This document shows positions 1-12,192 of a stretch of DNA of 64,000 nt, one piece after another. Within the stretch, counting starts at the first letter, position 1. Every line of letters starts with the position of its first letter. The position numbers and the translations under genes were made by a program. The notes beneath the pieces were generated by a model that worked only from the letters and a program-made list of their open reading frames with translations, was not told the DNA's origin and searched no databases. This DNA comes from Cryptomeria japonica (taxonomy: Eukaryota; Streptophyta; Pinopsida; Cupressales; Cupressaceae): contig NC_081412.1 of NCBI RefSeq assembly GCF_030272615.1, forward strand, positions 138,696,747 to 138,760,746. The letters run 5' to 3'.

Positions 1-840
1 GATGATGAGGACTCCGTGAGTATTAAAGGTCCTATAGATATGGACATTCTAAGTTCTGTTGAATTAATGGAGATTGCTACTGCTATGCAATCCTGAGCAC
101 AAAAGAAGAGGTTGAAAGAGTAGAAACAAGAAGCAGAGACCGTTCAAACTATTGTTGAAATTTTATCAAGTATCCTAATAGAGGCTGATACAGATAATCT
201 ATCCACCCCTATTGCAAAGCTTGGACAGTTAGTTGTTGATGCTAGTGAACAACTAAAATAACTTGAAGAGATAGCTCATGATTTAGCAGAAAGAGATTAC
301 AAGAAGAAATGAGGAGAATAGTTAATGGTTGAGATAGATAAAGGCAAAGTGGCTCTTACGGTGAACAAAGATCTTTTGAAAATCGGAATAGAGACCGGAG
401 GTAAAATTTTGGCCACTATATCTAAAGTATCATTATTCTATTTTGACTTAAAGAAAAAGAGAGAAGATACAAAAAAGGAACTAGAGAGGTGAAGCATACA
501 TACCAGTAGAGAACTCCGCAATAACTTTTGGTAAATTAGTTGATGCCTTACATCACATCTTAGAAATTTATGGTTTTGAACAGGTGAAGCGGATAAGATC
601 CTTGAAGGAACTAAAGAATTAGTTAATTCCAAAGGTTGAAATTTTACAGTGAGCATACAAGGAGTCTGAAGCAATTTTGGCTACCATGGAGATGAGAACT
701 ATTGATGCTAAGGAAGAATTTGCTACACAGATTTTGACACATGTTGAAATCACTGAGACACTGTTAGAAACATGAGACAATGAACTTAAACAGTTGAAGT
801 TTTATTTCAGTGACATTTTCTTGAGAATTGCATTGTAAAG
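1..840 (+). pseudogene. Degenerate coiled-coil (env-like position) ORF of Copia element K
   Basis: Plus-strand translation gives charged, Leu/Glu/Lys-rich coiled-coil stretches broken by several in-frame stops and frame changes, for example the run ETVQTIVEILSSILIEADTD near 140-195 and KVALTVNKDLLKIG near 345-385. It lies just upstream of polypurine-tract motifs and an LTR start. That is where Sirevirus-type Copia elements carry an extra ORF after RNase H. A similar charged ORF occupies the same place in element H (58710-59460). No transmembrane segment or receptor-binding feature is visible, so env-like refers to position only. The 5' part lies outside the window. Function is unknown and the frame is dead. 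Confidence 0.5.
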
Positions 841-1035
841 ACTTCAAAACTCTTATATCTATCTATATATGCAGTTTTTGTTGACAAATTTTGATGTAAT
901 GTATGTAATTTACTTTTCTATTTGGCATTGTTGTCAAAGGGGAATAGAATTAGTTGAAGAGTCAAAATTTTGTATGAACTGTCAAGGGGGAGTAATGATT
1001 CATTTTTGTAATGGCATGCAATTGCTAAGGGGGAG
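841..1035 (+). promoter_or_regulatory. Iterated polypurine tracts of element K
   Basis: Three purine runs of the AAGGGGGAG type occur at 936-945, 983-991 and 1027-1035. The last abuts the LTR start TGTATGTC at 1036. The final copy is the likely plus-strand primer site; the upstream copies look like duplicated or relict tracts. Confidence 0.6.
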
Positions 1036-1160
1036 TGTATGTCATGAAGTTTGGATTTTGTTGTGCACACGTAGTTGACAAAATTTTCGTAAGTGTTGCC
1101 ATCAATGACAACATACAAAATAGTCATCATACATAAATCTAAGTTCTATGCACAACAAAC
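1036..1160 (+). repeat. 3' LTR of element K, first part (split by F1)
   Basis: Begins TGTATGTC directly after a polypurine tract and includes the near-palindrome TGTTGCCATCAATGACAACA near 1095-1114. It is interrupted by F1 at 1160 and resumes at 8981 after the target duplication. The far end is not recognised because element C follows. Confidence 0.5.
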
Positions 1161-2407
1161 TGTAGCGTCCTAAAATTGTGACACTTGCAATTTCGACTGC
1201 ATTTCGGTCTTCACGATGGCGACGCAACACGCAACCTGAATGGAGACCCCGAAACTTGCTCATGACACCAAAAATTGCATTTTTCAGCACCCTGGCCTGA
1301 ACCTCCTTTGCACCCTGCTGTCCCGGGAGGTGGGACCAGAGCGCCCAGCGCCCTGGTCCCCAGGACCATGGCGCCCAGCGCCCTGGTCCCTGGGTCCTAT
1401 TTTGGGCCCGGTCTCCTAAGGGGTCTCGGGTCTTTTTGTTTGCAAATTGGAAAATTATCTTTCCTGGTCAGCCTAAGGTCAGGAAAATCAGTCTATCAAC
1501 CCTAAATGACAAGTATATAAACTACATTGTCCTCTCCCATTTGCGTAAGAAGGTCATATGTGCAAAAGCGTGGAAACTATACTCAAGCATTCAAGCATTC
1601 AAGCAGTCCTTCAAGCAATTGATCATTTCAAGTCTCCATTCAAGGCTAAGTGTTGCATTCAAGACAAGGATTCAACCATTGAAGAGGAGATCACATACTA
1701 CATGCTACATACAACATACAAACATACAACAAACAACAACATCTAAACCTTCACACATAAGGATACAAACATCCTTAGAACAAGGTATTAGTACTTGTTT
1801 TACAGTCATTTACATTTACAGCTCTTGCTCATTTCTTGGTTAATTCCAAAACCGGGGTTTGACCTAAAGGCAAACCCCTAATCCCTAACCCCCCAATCGT
1901 CTTCGCTTTTCTGTGTGTAGGTTGCAGGTACGTGGCTGAAATTGAAGATCTGGAATCCTTGTGCAGAGACGAACAGATCCCCCTTCGTTTCGCGGATTTT
2001 TCGGAGGACCGTGGCGTCGGGCACCATCGTCCCGACAACTTTCGCTCAAATTTGCAGGACAGTGCTGTATCAACATTTCACTACTAATTCCAGGTCCGCA
2101 GCTTCATACTGTATTCCTATCTCAGTTTATAAGTGAATCTTTCTCACTTTCTATGCATTCCTAGCTTAATTCTTCTATGCACATTCTTTACAAAAGAGGG
2201 TAGCCTTGCTGTCATAACCCTTGAAACTCATTTAGCATCCAATCTTGCATTGCGTGGGATTGGATCTTGTGGGTTTCAACCCCTCTTTTGAATGTAAAGT
2301 CTCTCCCCTAAGTGAAAACCATCAACCCTAGTGAATCTCCCTTCTCTCTCCTCAGAGTTGGAAGAGGGGAGAGCAACTAGGGTTCGATCGCGATTTTCCG
2401 CTTTACA
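1161..2407 (+). repeat. F1 5' LTR
   Basis: Starts TGTAGCGTCC and ends CGCTTTACA. It contains GC-rich hairpins at 1333-1359, 1363-1389 and 2006-2032, and a TATATAA box at 1514-1520. It matches 7736-8975 almost throughout. The main difference is a shorter GC-hairpin block in the 3' copy. Confidence 0.9.
1514..1520 (+). promoter_or_regulatory. Putative TATA box of F1 LTR
   Basis: TATATAA within the LTR, conserved at 8082-8088 in the 3' LTR and on the opposite strand in F2 (around 60348-60354). Conservation in all three LTRs supports its being the retroelement core promoter. No transcript start can be read from the sequence. Confidence 0.55.
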
Positions 2408-3588
2408 TTTTGGTGAACCTGACATGAACATCCTTTCTGATTATTCATGATTAGATCTGAAATTTGATTCTTTGATTACATTTCCATGTTTGATCTTTTG
2501 CAAAAATTTTAGAGGTGATTGCATAAAAACCCTAAATTTTCTTTTTAGTAATTAAACTTGTGAAATGTTTAATTATTAATGCTTGTTTCAGATCTGCCCT
2601 ACTATTACAAATTATCAATTCATATTTGTGCTTTAATTTTGAAAATTAAGTGGTTAAGTGTCAAAACCCTAATTTTTAAAACCCTCTTGATTCAACCTTT
2701 GTCTGACAATTTCACTGATCAAAACATCTCCAAATCAGCTGTAACTTTGGATTCCGCAATAAAATCACAATATCTTTCATCCCTGAAAATTTGAAAAAAA
2801 GTTGCGAGGACCGTGTGCACTCCGAGCGCCATCGTCCCCGACATTTTTTTTGAAATTTCGGGAGCGAGATCTTACTGTATTTTCCTGCTAAAATCCAGAA
2901 TTTTGGCTGATTTTATCAATTATAACACCTTCAAAATTACAGTCAAAGTTGGTCTAGGGATTGCTTGGATTAACGCTTCTAATCATTCAAAAATCATCGA
3001 AATTGAAATTTTATGTCAAAATTGTGTTCTTACTGTCCTAAATTTGAAAAGTGTGTTTGCATTCATTCGAAATTTCAGTGCTTTATTCAAATTCTTACAA
3101 TTTGTGACTTTTGAAATTAAGTGCTTAATTACAACAACTTTAATTTCCGCTTTCAAAATTGAATTTTGCGTGAAATTTAGTCAATTTTTTAAATTTCAAA
3201 ATTTGCATTGCTCTTGACATTCCCTCTAAAATCATAAAATTCAAAATTTCAGTTTCCCTCTCTTTTTCAAAATTCAAATTTTGCATTTTTCGACAATCTT
3301 GGTAGGGTTCAATTTTGAGATTGCAACTTTAATTTGGCCTATCTACAGATCGTAAAATCACTCAATTTTTCCAGATTAGCTTTAAAATCATCATACCTTT
3401 CATCCCTGCAAATTTCAAAAAAAGTTGCAAGGACCGTGTTGCACTCCGAGCGCCACGGTCCCCGACATTTTTTCCGAAATTTCGGGAGATTGTCCTGATT
3501 GTATTTAACAGCTTAAATCTGGAAGATTGGCTGATTTTACTGAAAATTGCTACCTCTAAATTCAAAACTTTCTCTCTCTCTCTAGTGC
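2408..3588 (+). other. F1 leader with primer-site region and duplicated hairpin module
   Basis: The LTR is followed by TTTTGGTGAACCTGACATG, the likely primer-binding region; I cannot assign the tRNA. The leader is AT-rich and carries two diverged copies of a roughly 150-bp module (about 2750-2905 and 3380-3545). Each contains a GGACC...CGTCC or GGTCC hairpin (2808-2837 and 3431-3461) followed by CCCGACATTTTTTTTGAAAT or a close variant. The module resembles the LTR segment at 1985-2060. No convincing ORF is present; this could be a packaging or translation leader. Confidence 0.6.
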
Positions 3589-6500
3589 ATGAGTTTTACA
3601 ACAATAAGCCCTACTTACACTATTCCCGTTAGACGAAGCCGTAGAATTAAGTCTTTCCGAGGTTTAATTACCGAGGAGATGGAACCTAATTTGAATAGCC
3701 TTTTTAACGAGGACATGGGTAATTCCTCTAATCCTCCTAATGATGAAGAAGCTCTCCATGAGGTTTCTGAAGAATAAATTTTGAAATTGGATAACCAATT
3801 TGACGATTTTTGACAATGGATGTCTCAAGAATACCCCGATAGTCAAGCTCTTCCTTTAATTGAGGGTTTAAAACGTATGCTTCAAAGTGATAAGAATGGA
3901 ATTGATATTTTGCATGGTATTGCACACATTGTGGATTCGAATGTGATGCCTATGAAGAGTTGTGCTGAAAATTTGGGTTATACACAACCTCGTACTCAAG
4001 TCAATCATTCTATTCCTTTGATGACTTCTATTGCTAGCATACCTACCTTTACATCAAACATAATGGCTACTTCTACACAAGACATTCCTCCTATGATCAC
4101 TAGTCATGGGGGCAATCCTCCCTCTTCTTCAATTAACCCTATCCCTTCATTCAATCCGACTTCTTCATTCATTCCTTCAATGAGTGTTCCTATTACATCT
4201 TCACAAATGAACATGACGCAAGGGGGCAATTCATTTAACCATTCCATTCCTCCTTGTAGTGTTCCTCTTGTCCAATCATCTCCTATGACTAACTATCATA
4301 GAGTCCCACCACCTTACTCTTTGCCTTCTTTCAATAACATAACACCTCCATCTCAATCTAACACATCTAATATGAATTCTTCGACTGAAGTGACCATTAA
4401 CAATCTTGCACAAACTGTCTCTTCTTTACAGCAACAAATTGCCTCTATGAATCAATCTAAGTTTAGTGTGCCCACATTTGATGTTGCGAGCCCACTTTCT
4501 CTTGACATTGTTCGAGCTATTCCCCCTAAACATGTTGAAATTCCGCATTTGGAGCTTTATAATGGTAAAGGTGATCCTCTAACACATGTTAAAACTTTTC
4601 AAACAATTTGTACTGATTTTGCTTATGACCCAAGGTTGCTTGCAAAACTATTCACGAGAACATTAAGAGACAAAGCCCTACAATGGTATTGCTCGTTGCC
4701 TTCTTATTCTATTACTTCTTTCGAACAACTTGCAAATGCTTTCATTCAACAATTTCAAAACAATATAAGTCCTAAAGTTACTTTGATTGATTTAATGCAT
4801 TGTAAACAAGGTGTTAAAGAAAAAGTGACTTTTTCATTGGTAGATATAAGCATTTGTATGCTCAAATTTCTTTTCTAGTGCCTGACAATGATATTCAAAG
4901 AATCTTTATTTCTAATTTACAAAAAGATATTTGAGACAAACTTCTATTTTTTGAGTTTACTTCTTTCCAAGAGTTGTGTGCAACTTTTCACAATTATCAA
5001 CTGACTGTGAGTCAAATGGAACAATCACATCCTATGGCTCCGAGTGATAAGGGTGATAGCAGTCAACAACCATTTGGAAAGTTTAAACCGAACAGAGATT
5101 CCATCAAATTCAATGAAAACATCATCAACAACAATGTGAATGCAGCATCAGGTGTGCCTCCTATTTCTAAATTTTTTAAGAAAGAAAGAAAGTATACTCC
5201 TTTGGATGAATCATTGCATAGTATTATGAATAAGTTATTGGAACAAAATGTGCTTACTCTTCCTCCTATAAGGCAAATTGATCCTGCAAAGATTACTTCA
5301 CCTTATTTTGATAACAAAGCCTTTTGTCAATTTCATCGTCAGCCTGGGCATGATACTGAAAAATGTTTTTCTTTAAAGGGTAAAATTCAAGATTTGATTG
5401 ATAATAATACTATTTCTGTTTTTGGAGTGAATGATAAAGGCAACACATCTGTAGCTCCTCCTAACCAAAATCTGCAGATTTTCATTGATCCATTACCTTC
5501 TCATACCTCTAATGCGATTGAGGCTAATGATTCCTCTCTCTCATCTGATGGTCTTGTGTCTATGGCTCCGAATGTGATTAACTTTGTAGAGCAGCAAGAA
5601 AACCCTAAAGAACCTTCCATCACATTTGATTCCAGTGAAACCATCAGGGCACCTGATGGTCCTTTATACATAGTTGCAAAAGTCAAGAATACACCTTGCC
5701 GTGGAGCGCTTATTGATCCTTCGTACATGGTTAATATCATTACTGAAGAATTTCTTTTAACTTTGCAATTGAATCAAGTGATTTATGACAAAACAGATGT
5801 GATTGTGAAACTATTTGATGCATTTTCTTCTCCTGCAATTGGTTCTATTACATTGCCTATTGAGGTCCATAACAAATCCCTTGATGTGAACTTTGCTATT
5901 ATTCCATCTTCCGAACAATTTCGTGTGAAGCTGGGCTATCCTTGGCTATCTTTCATGAAAGCTATTGCTTCTCCTATACATAAGTGTTTGAAATTTCCCC
6001 ATAATGGTGAAGTTGTTACTGTCAATCATAGTCTCTTTAAACCAGCTGAAAGAACTTCTAGTGTTCCTATTGATTACTTTTGGCCTAAACAATTCCAATC
6101 TCTTCCTCCGCGAAGTGATCATCTTTTCAAATCTTATCAAAAGTGGAAAACAAATATGATCCTATCTCTAAGTGAACCTAGAACACCCAAACTTGACATT
6201 CCTATCATTCTTGAGAAGGAAGTTCTTCCTTTGAAAGATAAAACTAATGTCTTTCCTCAAGAAGATTCCCAACCCATCCCTATGGATGTGACTATGTCTA
6301 TATCTAATAAACTTCCTAAAAGTAGACCCATCCCTCCTCATCATGATGGACTTGGTCTCCTTCCTAAACCAAATATTCCTCCCTTATATGGAGCAGTTCC
6401 TCCTCCTTCCTTTTATAGAGAGAAGAGACCTTCTTCTTCTCCTATTATCTAGCCTAAGAGACCACAACCTAAACACCCAAGTGATAAGGATGAGAACATT

Positions 6501-6998
6501 CCTCCTCCTCAATATTTTTCACTTCCTACTAAGACTAGACGAAATCGTTCTGCACATGAACGCCGACGAAAGCGTCGTCTTAGAGCTCAAGCAGCTGCTT
6601 CTCAAACTTTGCAATCTCCAAAAACACCTTCAATAAGCATTATTCCATTTTCTCCAAAATCTCCAAAACATAAGATGCATGATGGTCTTGATCTTGTGCG
6701 AGTTAAAGATCCTATTTTTATAAATCTTGATGATGATATAGATGAAAATGTTACTTCTCTTGCTTCTGATAGTGAATATGAACTTGTTGATATTGATAAC
6801 CATTTATCTAATGAATTTTCTAAAGCACTTATCCTAGCTCCTGGACAAGAACAATGTGGCCCGGAACATGAACATAGCCCTTGTTTGGATCTTGTGATAG
6901 CTCCATCTGCTGTGTTGGATGTTCCTCCTCTAGCGTGTTCCCTGCCTTCCCGAAACATTGATCAACAAGATCGGGGGGTAGATGACGTGCTAGACTAG
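3589..6998 (+). pseudogene. F1 gag-protease polyprotein, disrupted
   Basis: The frame runs from ATG at 3589 to a stop at 6998. In order it has a Ser/Pro/Thr-rich N-terminus, a retrotransposon gag core (LELYNGKGDPLTHVKTFQ, around 4550-4870), a zinc-knuckle-like CQFHRQPGHDTEKC (around 5327-5370), a retropepsin-like domain (around 5640-5960) and a Pro-rich, then acidic tail. The usual Asp-Thr/Ser-Gly of the protease is replaced by IDPSYM. Damage comprises stops at about 3775, 3811, 4932 (CGA to TGA) and 6450 (CAG to TAG), and a 1-base loss near 4830, judged against the intact F2 frame. The product would form the capsid layer of the particle. No RT follows. Confidence 0.85.
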
Positions 6999-7735
6999 AT
7001 ACATTAGCATAGCAGATTCTCTCCTCCTCTCTTGTGTTACTTCTTCTATATGTTATTCTCATTCTTCTATTTGTTGTCCTTAGTGTTGTCTACTTGAAGA
7101 CGATGCAAAGCATTGAGATCTCTCGATCTCTCTCATGTTGACTCAAAAGACACGTGTTCCCTTCTTCTAGGTGACCTTCCTTGATTGGGGAATGAAGAAC
7201 AATTATGCATACATACATATGATATACATGAATTATCATACAGCATACTGACCCCAAGGAAAGTGAAGTCACCTCGTGCTTTGTGTTTTGTGTCTATTAT
7301 CCTTGGGCTTATCTCACACTTGGGGGCTAAATCCTTGCGATAACGTGCTCCTTTCCTTTCTCATTCTTATATGTATCACTACCTTAAAGCAATCACCCCC
7401 GGTGAGGCGTGTGCGATCGCTTTAACGTAAGGGGGCATACATCCCGTTCATATCTTTTCAAGATACTTGAAAATTTCTTGACAAATTTAGCTTTGCCTTG
7501 AAAATTTTTGATATCTTTCTTGCATGACTCATAGTGAGGGAACATTACTACTGACAGTCATGGTTCTCCCTCGTGATCTTCCCTTTTACTTTGTCAATCG
7601 AAGTCGCAAGATCCTTAGTCCACTGGGGGCTTGGTGTATCTTGCCTCCTTGACATGGTGAAAGTCTTTCAATGATTGTTCCTTGTACTTTACCGGAAGTA
7701 TGAGCATACATACTCCCGCTAAAGTGTGGGCTAAA
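6999..7735 (+). other. F1 3' untranslated region and polypurine tract
   Basis: No ORF of note. The same sequence occurs inverted in F2 (60707-61440), so it is a fixed part of the element. The end, AAAGTGTGGGCTAAA before TGTAG at 7736, is the likely polypurine tract. F2 has the better form AAAGTGGGGGCTAAA, so one base of this copy has probably mutated. Confidence 0.65.
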
Positions 7736-8975
7736 TGTAGCGTCCTAAAATTGCGACACTTGCAATTTCGACTGCATTTCGGTCTTCACGATGGCGACGC
7801 AACACGCAACCTGAATGGAGACCCGGAAACTTGCTCATGACACCAAAAATTGCATTTTTCAGCACCCTGGTCTGAACCTTCTTTGCACCCTGCTGTCTCG
7901 GGAGGTGGGACCAGAGCGCCTTGGTCCCCAGGACCATGGTGCCCAGCGCCCTGGTCCCTGGGTCCTATTTTGGGCCCGGTCTCCTAAGGGGTCTCGGGTC
8001 TTTTTGTTTGCAAATTGGAAAATTATCTTTCCTGGTCGGCCTAAGGTCAGGAAAATCAGTCTATCAGCCCTAAATGACAAGTATATAAACTACATTGTCC
8101 TCTCCCATTTGACTAAGAAGGTCATATGTGCAAAAGCGTGGAAACTATACTCAAGCATTCAAGCATTCAAGCATTCTTTCAAGCAATTGATTATTTCAAG
8201 TCTCCATTCAAGGCTAAGTGTTGCATTCAAGACAAGGATTCAACCATTGAAGAGGAGATCACATACTACATGCTACATACAACATACAAACATACAACAA
8301 ACAACAACATCTAAACCTTCGCACATAAGGATACAAACATCCTTAGAACAAGGTATTAGTACTTGTTTTACAATCATTTACATTTACAGCTCTTGCTCAT
8401 TTCTTGGTTAATTCCAAAACCGGGGTTTGACCTAAAGGCAAACCCCTAATCCCTAACCCCCCAATCGTCTTCGCTTTTCTGTGTGTAGGTTGCAGGTACG
8501 CGGCTGAAATTGAAGATCTGGAATCCTTGTGCAGAGACAAACAGATCCCCCTTCGTTTCGCGGATTTTTCGGAGGACCGTGGCGCCGGGCGCCATTGTCC
8601 TGACAACTTTCGCTCAAATTTGCAGGACAACGCCATATCGACATTTCACTGCTAATTCCAGGTCCGCAGCTTCATACTATATTCCTATCTCAGTTTATAA
8701 GCGAATCTTTCTCACTTTCTATGCATTCCTAGCTTAATTCTTCTATGCACATTCTTTACAAAAGAGGGTAGCCTTGCTGTCATAACCCTTGAAACTCATT
8801 TAGCATCCAATCTTGCATTGCATGGGATTGGATCTTGTGGGTTTCAACCCCTCTTTTGAATGTAAAGTCTCTCCCCTAAGTGAAAACCATCAACCCTAGT
8901 GAATCTCCCTTCTCTCTCCTCAGAGTTGGAAGAGGGGAGAGCAACTAGGGTTCGATCGCGATTTTCCGCTTTACA
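7736..8975 (+). repeat. F1 3' LTR
   Basis: Near-identical to 1161-2407, with the TATA box at 8082-8088. The GC hairpin block is shortened by a deletion. It ends TTTACA before the target duplication CAAAC. Confidence 0.9.
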
Positions 8976-8980
8976 CAAAC

Positions 8981-9171
8981 ATATACTGATTGCATCAAGC
9001 AAATACACATTACATTACTAGCTGACCATATGATTAAATGCCAACACCCTTGTCCTAGGAGGACCTAGGGGGGACAGGGTGCCACGCCCCTTTCCTACCC
9101 TAATTCAGGACAGGAAGCAACAACAAGGGGTGCGGGGTGCGAGGAAATGCAAGCTTCAAGCAGTGTGAGTA
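8981..9171 (+). repeat. Probable continuation of element K LTR
   Basis: This 191-bp piece lies between the F1 target duplication and the start of element C. By position it continues the sequence interrupted at 1160. It contains the inverted block CCTAGGAGGACCTAGG near 9053-9068. No coding potential is seen. Confidence 0.4.
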
Positions 9172-10406
9172 TGTTGGTCATTTGGAGGAATTGATTATGT
9201 GTTGCATTGATGTTTTGTCATTGATGTCAGCACTAGTTATTTTGATTTCTTTACCAGTATCCTTCTGGTCCTGATAGGTTGTTTGGTTTATGGTTGGATT
9301 AGATCATGATGATCTAGTATGCTCTAGTATATTTTGGCTTATGGAATTGGCTTAGTTATGCTACTCAGATTCATGTTCAGTCAGTTGGTTTTGATTTGGT
9401 GATTGGATGCTATCCTGTATGCTGGCAAACTTGATTTGTTGTTCCAGTGAGGGTTTCACCGACAGAGCTTTATTGAAGATCTTTGATTATATGCATAAGT
9501 GGTGTTGGTGCAGCTTCTAGTAGAGGTTCAGGATGCTGATGGTGGTCATGTTTGAGACTTGGTTGATTGGGATCATTGCTTTAGCGTGTGTGGACTAAAT
9601 TGGATCTCGATTTATCTAGGTTATGGACCGACTTAATGTAACGTGTGGATTGGACCTCTCGATGTGTTTCTGGGATGTCTTATGGGTTGGATATTATTTG
9701 TTTGGTCTCAGGCCAACATGTTTTGTAATTATTTTATTGTCTGGTGGCCGACCATATTGTTTGTGTTCGAGGGTTGGTATATATATGATGTAAGATCTTA
9801 TCATAGATCATGTATGCGGGATATATATGTAAGGGATATGGATATGTAAGGAGCGAATAATGTAATAATCATTTAGGCAGAGGATTTTGTCAATCATTGG
9901 TGATCCAGTTGGGTTTATGTAAGAGGATTTAGTCCTCTGGTATTGAGCTTAACTAGAACTATACTCAGGAATAGGAGATGCTATCATTGCAGTTCATTCT
10001 TCCTTTCGAATTATAGTCTGGATATTTATGTTGTCGGTGAGACTAGGATTTTGTAATGAAAAGTGTGGTTTAGGTTGTTGGCCTTCCTATAAGTGTAGGC
10101 CCCTCTATTTGTAATCACATACTTACTGCAGAAGTATTATCTGACTATGGGTAGGCTTCCCACCATGGTTTTTCCCTTTATCAGGTTTTCCACATACAAA
10201 TATTGGTGTCATGTGGATGGTATTTATTCTCTAATTGTTGCTTGTACTTAATTGATTTATCTACTATTTTGGTAATTGGTTTATGCATTCCGGTATTGAT
10301 CTTTTGGGTTTTGGTATTAAAGTTTTAATTTCTTAAGGTTCCGGTAATCTGGTAGCAACTGATTCACCCCCCCCAGTTGTCTTCCAATTATTTAAACTGT
10401 CTAACA
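9172..10406 (+). repeat. Element C 5' LTR
   Basis: Begins TGTTGGTCAT and ends CTAACA. It contains a C-rich tract (GATTCACCCCCCCC) about 30 bases before the end, as in elements A, B and H, and the GTCATTGATGTCAGCA motif close to the start. It is followed directly by a degenerate initiator-Met primer site. Confidence 0.75.
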
Positions 10407-10420
10407 ATTGCTATTAGAGC
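10407..10420 (+). promoter_or_regulatory. Primer-binding site of element C (degenerate tRNA-iMet type)
   Basis: ATTGCTATTAGAGC matches the common plant Copia site ATTGGTATCAGAGC with two changes, immediately after the LTR. Confidence 0.7.
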
Positions 10421-10463
10421 TCTGGTCCTCTCTGCAAAAGCTTAACTGCTTGAGGAAGATCTT

Positions 10464-12192
10464 GTGGTGACTAACAATTCAAGTTCATCTAGTTCATTTG
10501 ATGCTATCTTTCAGAGAGATATTCCTAGGCTTGATAGAACAAATTATAGAGTATGGAAGATTCAGATGGAGACTCATCTGAGATGTCTTGGCAAGGAAAT
10601 TTGGGAAACCATAGAGAATGGTGTTACACCTTATAATCCAACATCTGGCAATCCTCCTCTGACAAACCTGGATAAGGAGCTTGAGAATGATTGTAGAGAA
10701 AGAGAAGCTCTCTTGTGTGTCCTTTCTGATAAGCAAATAATGGAATTAACTGACAAATCATCTGCAAAGGCTATATGGGACAAGTTGGAGATACTTAATG
10801 AAGATGACCCTACTATTAAGATTGCTAAACTTGATGGTTATTAGGTGAGATATAAAAACCTGAAGATGGAAGAAGATGAAAGGGTTACTACATTCATGGA
10901 AAGGGTAAATGAGATTGTTATGAGAATTCAATGTTGTGGTGGAACTCTGAGTAAAGATGAAATAGTTTCTAAAGTTCTGAGAGCTTTGCCACCGATTTAC
11001 AAGATGAAGGCTACTACAATTAATGAATTGAGAACAATACCTAATACTTGTGTCAGTAGAGATACCTTGGTTGGAAAATTATCTTCTTTTGAGCTTGAAG
11101 AATTTGGACCTTCTGGAGTTGTGAAGTCTGAACTTGTTTTTCATGCATCTACATCATCAACCGGCAAATAAGATTGGAAAGCTTTGTATGCAAAGGAATT
11201 GGATGATATGAAGAGAGAAGATGAAGAATTTGAGTAACTTGAAGCCCTATTTGCTAGAAGAGTACCTAAAGGACCGGTAGGAAGTAAGTATGAAGGAAAA
11301 GAAACTTTTAAATGTTTTGTATGTAATAAGATAGGACATTTTGCATCTAGATGTCCTGAAAGGAATTCAAGATTTGAAGAGAGAGCTAGAAGATCTTTTA
11401 AGCCTAACCCTAGATATTAGAACAAGTATAAGTACAGGAAAAAAAGAGATAAAACATGCTACATTGTGGATGAGGAAGGTGTGATTGATTCTGATGATGA
11501 ATCGGCACAAGACTCTGCTAGTGGTTCTGATAATGGAAAGGAATGGGTGTTCCTAGCTGTCAAGGAAGATGTTCTGACACTAAAAGAGAATGTACCTGAA
11601 GAGAAGGCACTTGCTGCTAAAATTGAAGATAAGGATGAATGGGTAATTGATAGTGGATGTTCACATCATATGACTGGATATAAAAGGAAGTTTCTATCTT
11701 TGCAAGAATTTGATGGTGGTCTGGTTAGATTTGGAGATGACAAAGCCTATATGATCAAAGGAAAATGAACTATATCATTGGATTGTAAGCATAATACTGA
11801 TAATGTTTATTTTTTTGAAGGTTTAAGGCATAATATTTTGAGTGTAGAACAATTGGTGGATAAGGGATTTCAATTACAATTCAAGGATGGAAAATGCAAA
11901 ATCATTAATAGATCTGGTTTGCAGATTGCAACCGGTACTCAGACAAAAGGTAATATATTTCATTTGAATTCTAGTGAGAAGACATGTTTAATTGTACAAA
12001 TTGACGAGACTTGGCTATGGCATAAAAGGCTATGCTATGTGAATTTTGATTGCATGGTAAAGATCAGTTCAACTAAGGCGGTTAGAGATATACCTAACAT
12101 TGTGAATCCCTATAATCCAGTATGTAAGGAACGTCAAATGGGAAAATAGGTCAGAACCTCTTTTAAGAGTATACAAGACAAATCTAATGATG
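10464..12192 (+). pseudogene. Element C gag, protease and start of integrase
   Basis: The frame shows the Copia gag N-terminus (LDRTNYRVWKIQMETHL), a zinc knuckle CFVCNKIGHFASRC (around 11315-11355), the protease motif WVIDSGCSHHMTG (around 11640-11680) and the pre-integrase zinc-binding region WLWHKRLCYVNFDCMV (around 12010-12060). In-frame stops follow KLDGY (10842-10844), STGK (11169-11171), the DEEFE segment, NPRY and MIKGK (11766-11768), and one follows QMGK just before element D. Many could be single C-to-T or G-to-A changes. The second Cys of the integrase zinc finger has become Arg (KERQMGK). Not functional. Confidence 0.85.

Larger units (their letters stand above)
1161..8975 (+). 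mobile_element. F1: large RT-less LTR retrotransposon (gag-protease only)
   Basis: This 7815-bp unit is bounded by LTRs of 1247 and 1240 bp (TGTAGCG...TTTACA) and flanked by a perfect 5-bp target duplication CAAAC (1156-1160 and 8976-8980). The 5.3-kb interior holds a leader with duplicated modules, one gag-protease reading frame and a non-coding 3' tail. I see no reverse transcriptase, RNase H or integrase motif on either strand. A second, better-preserved copy (F2) starts at 59461 on the minus strand, and a distant relative (I) lies at 31170-33254. The gag resembles those of Ty3/Gypsy elements, so it is best viewed as a non-autonomous Gypsy derivative of the TR-GAG/LARD type. The lineage is inferred. 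Confidence 0.88.

Noticed and set aside
1275-1505. Short Pro-rich ORFs within the F LTRs on both strands
   Set aside because: They arise from the GC-rich hairpin block, are not conserved in frame among the three LTRs, and lie in the promoter region.
6829-7062. Minus-strand ORFs overlapping the F1 gag tail
   Set aside because: Antisense shadows of the gag-protease frame; the same shadow appears in F2 at 61382-61603.
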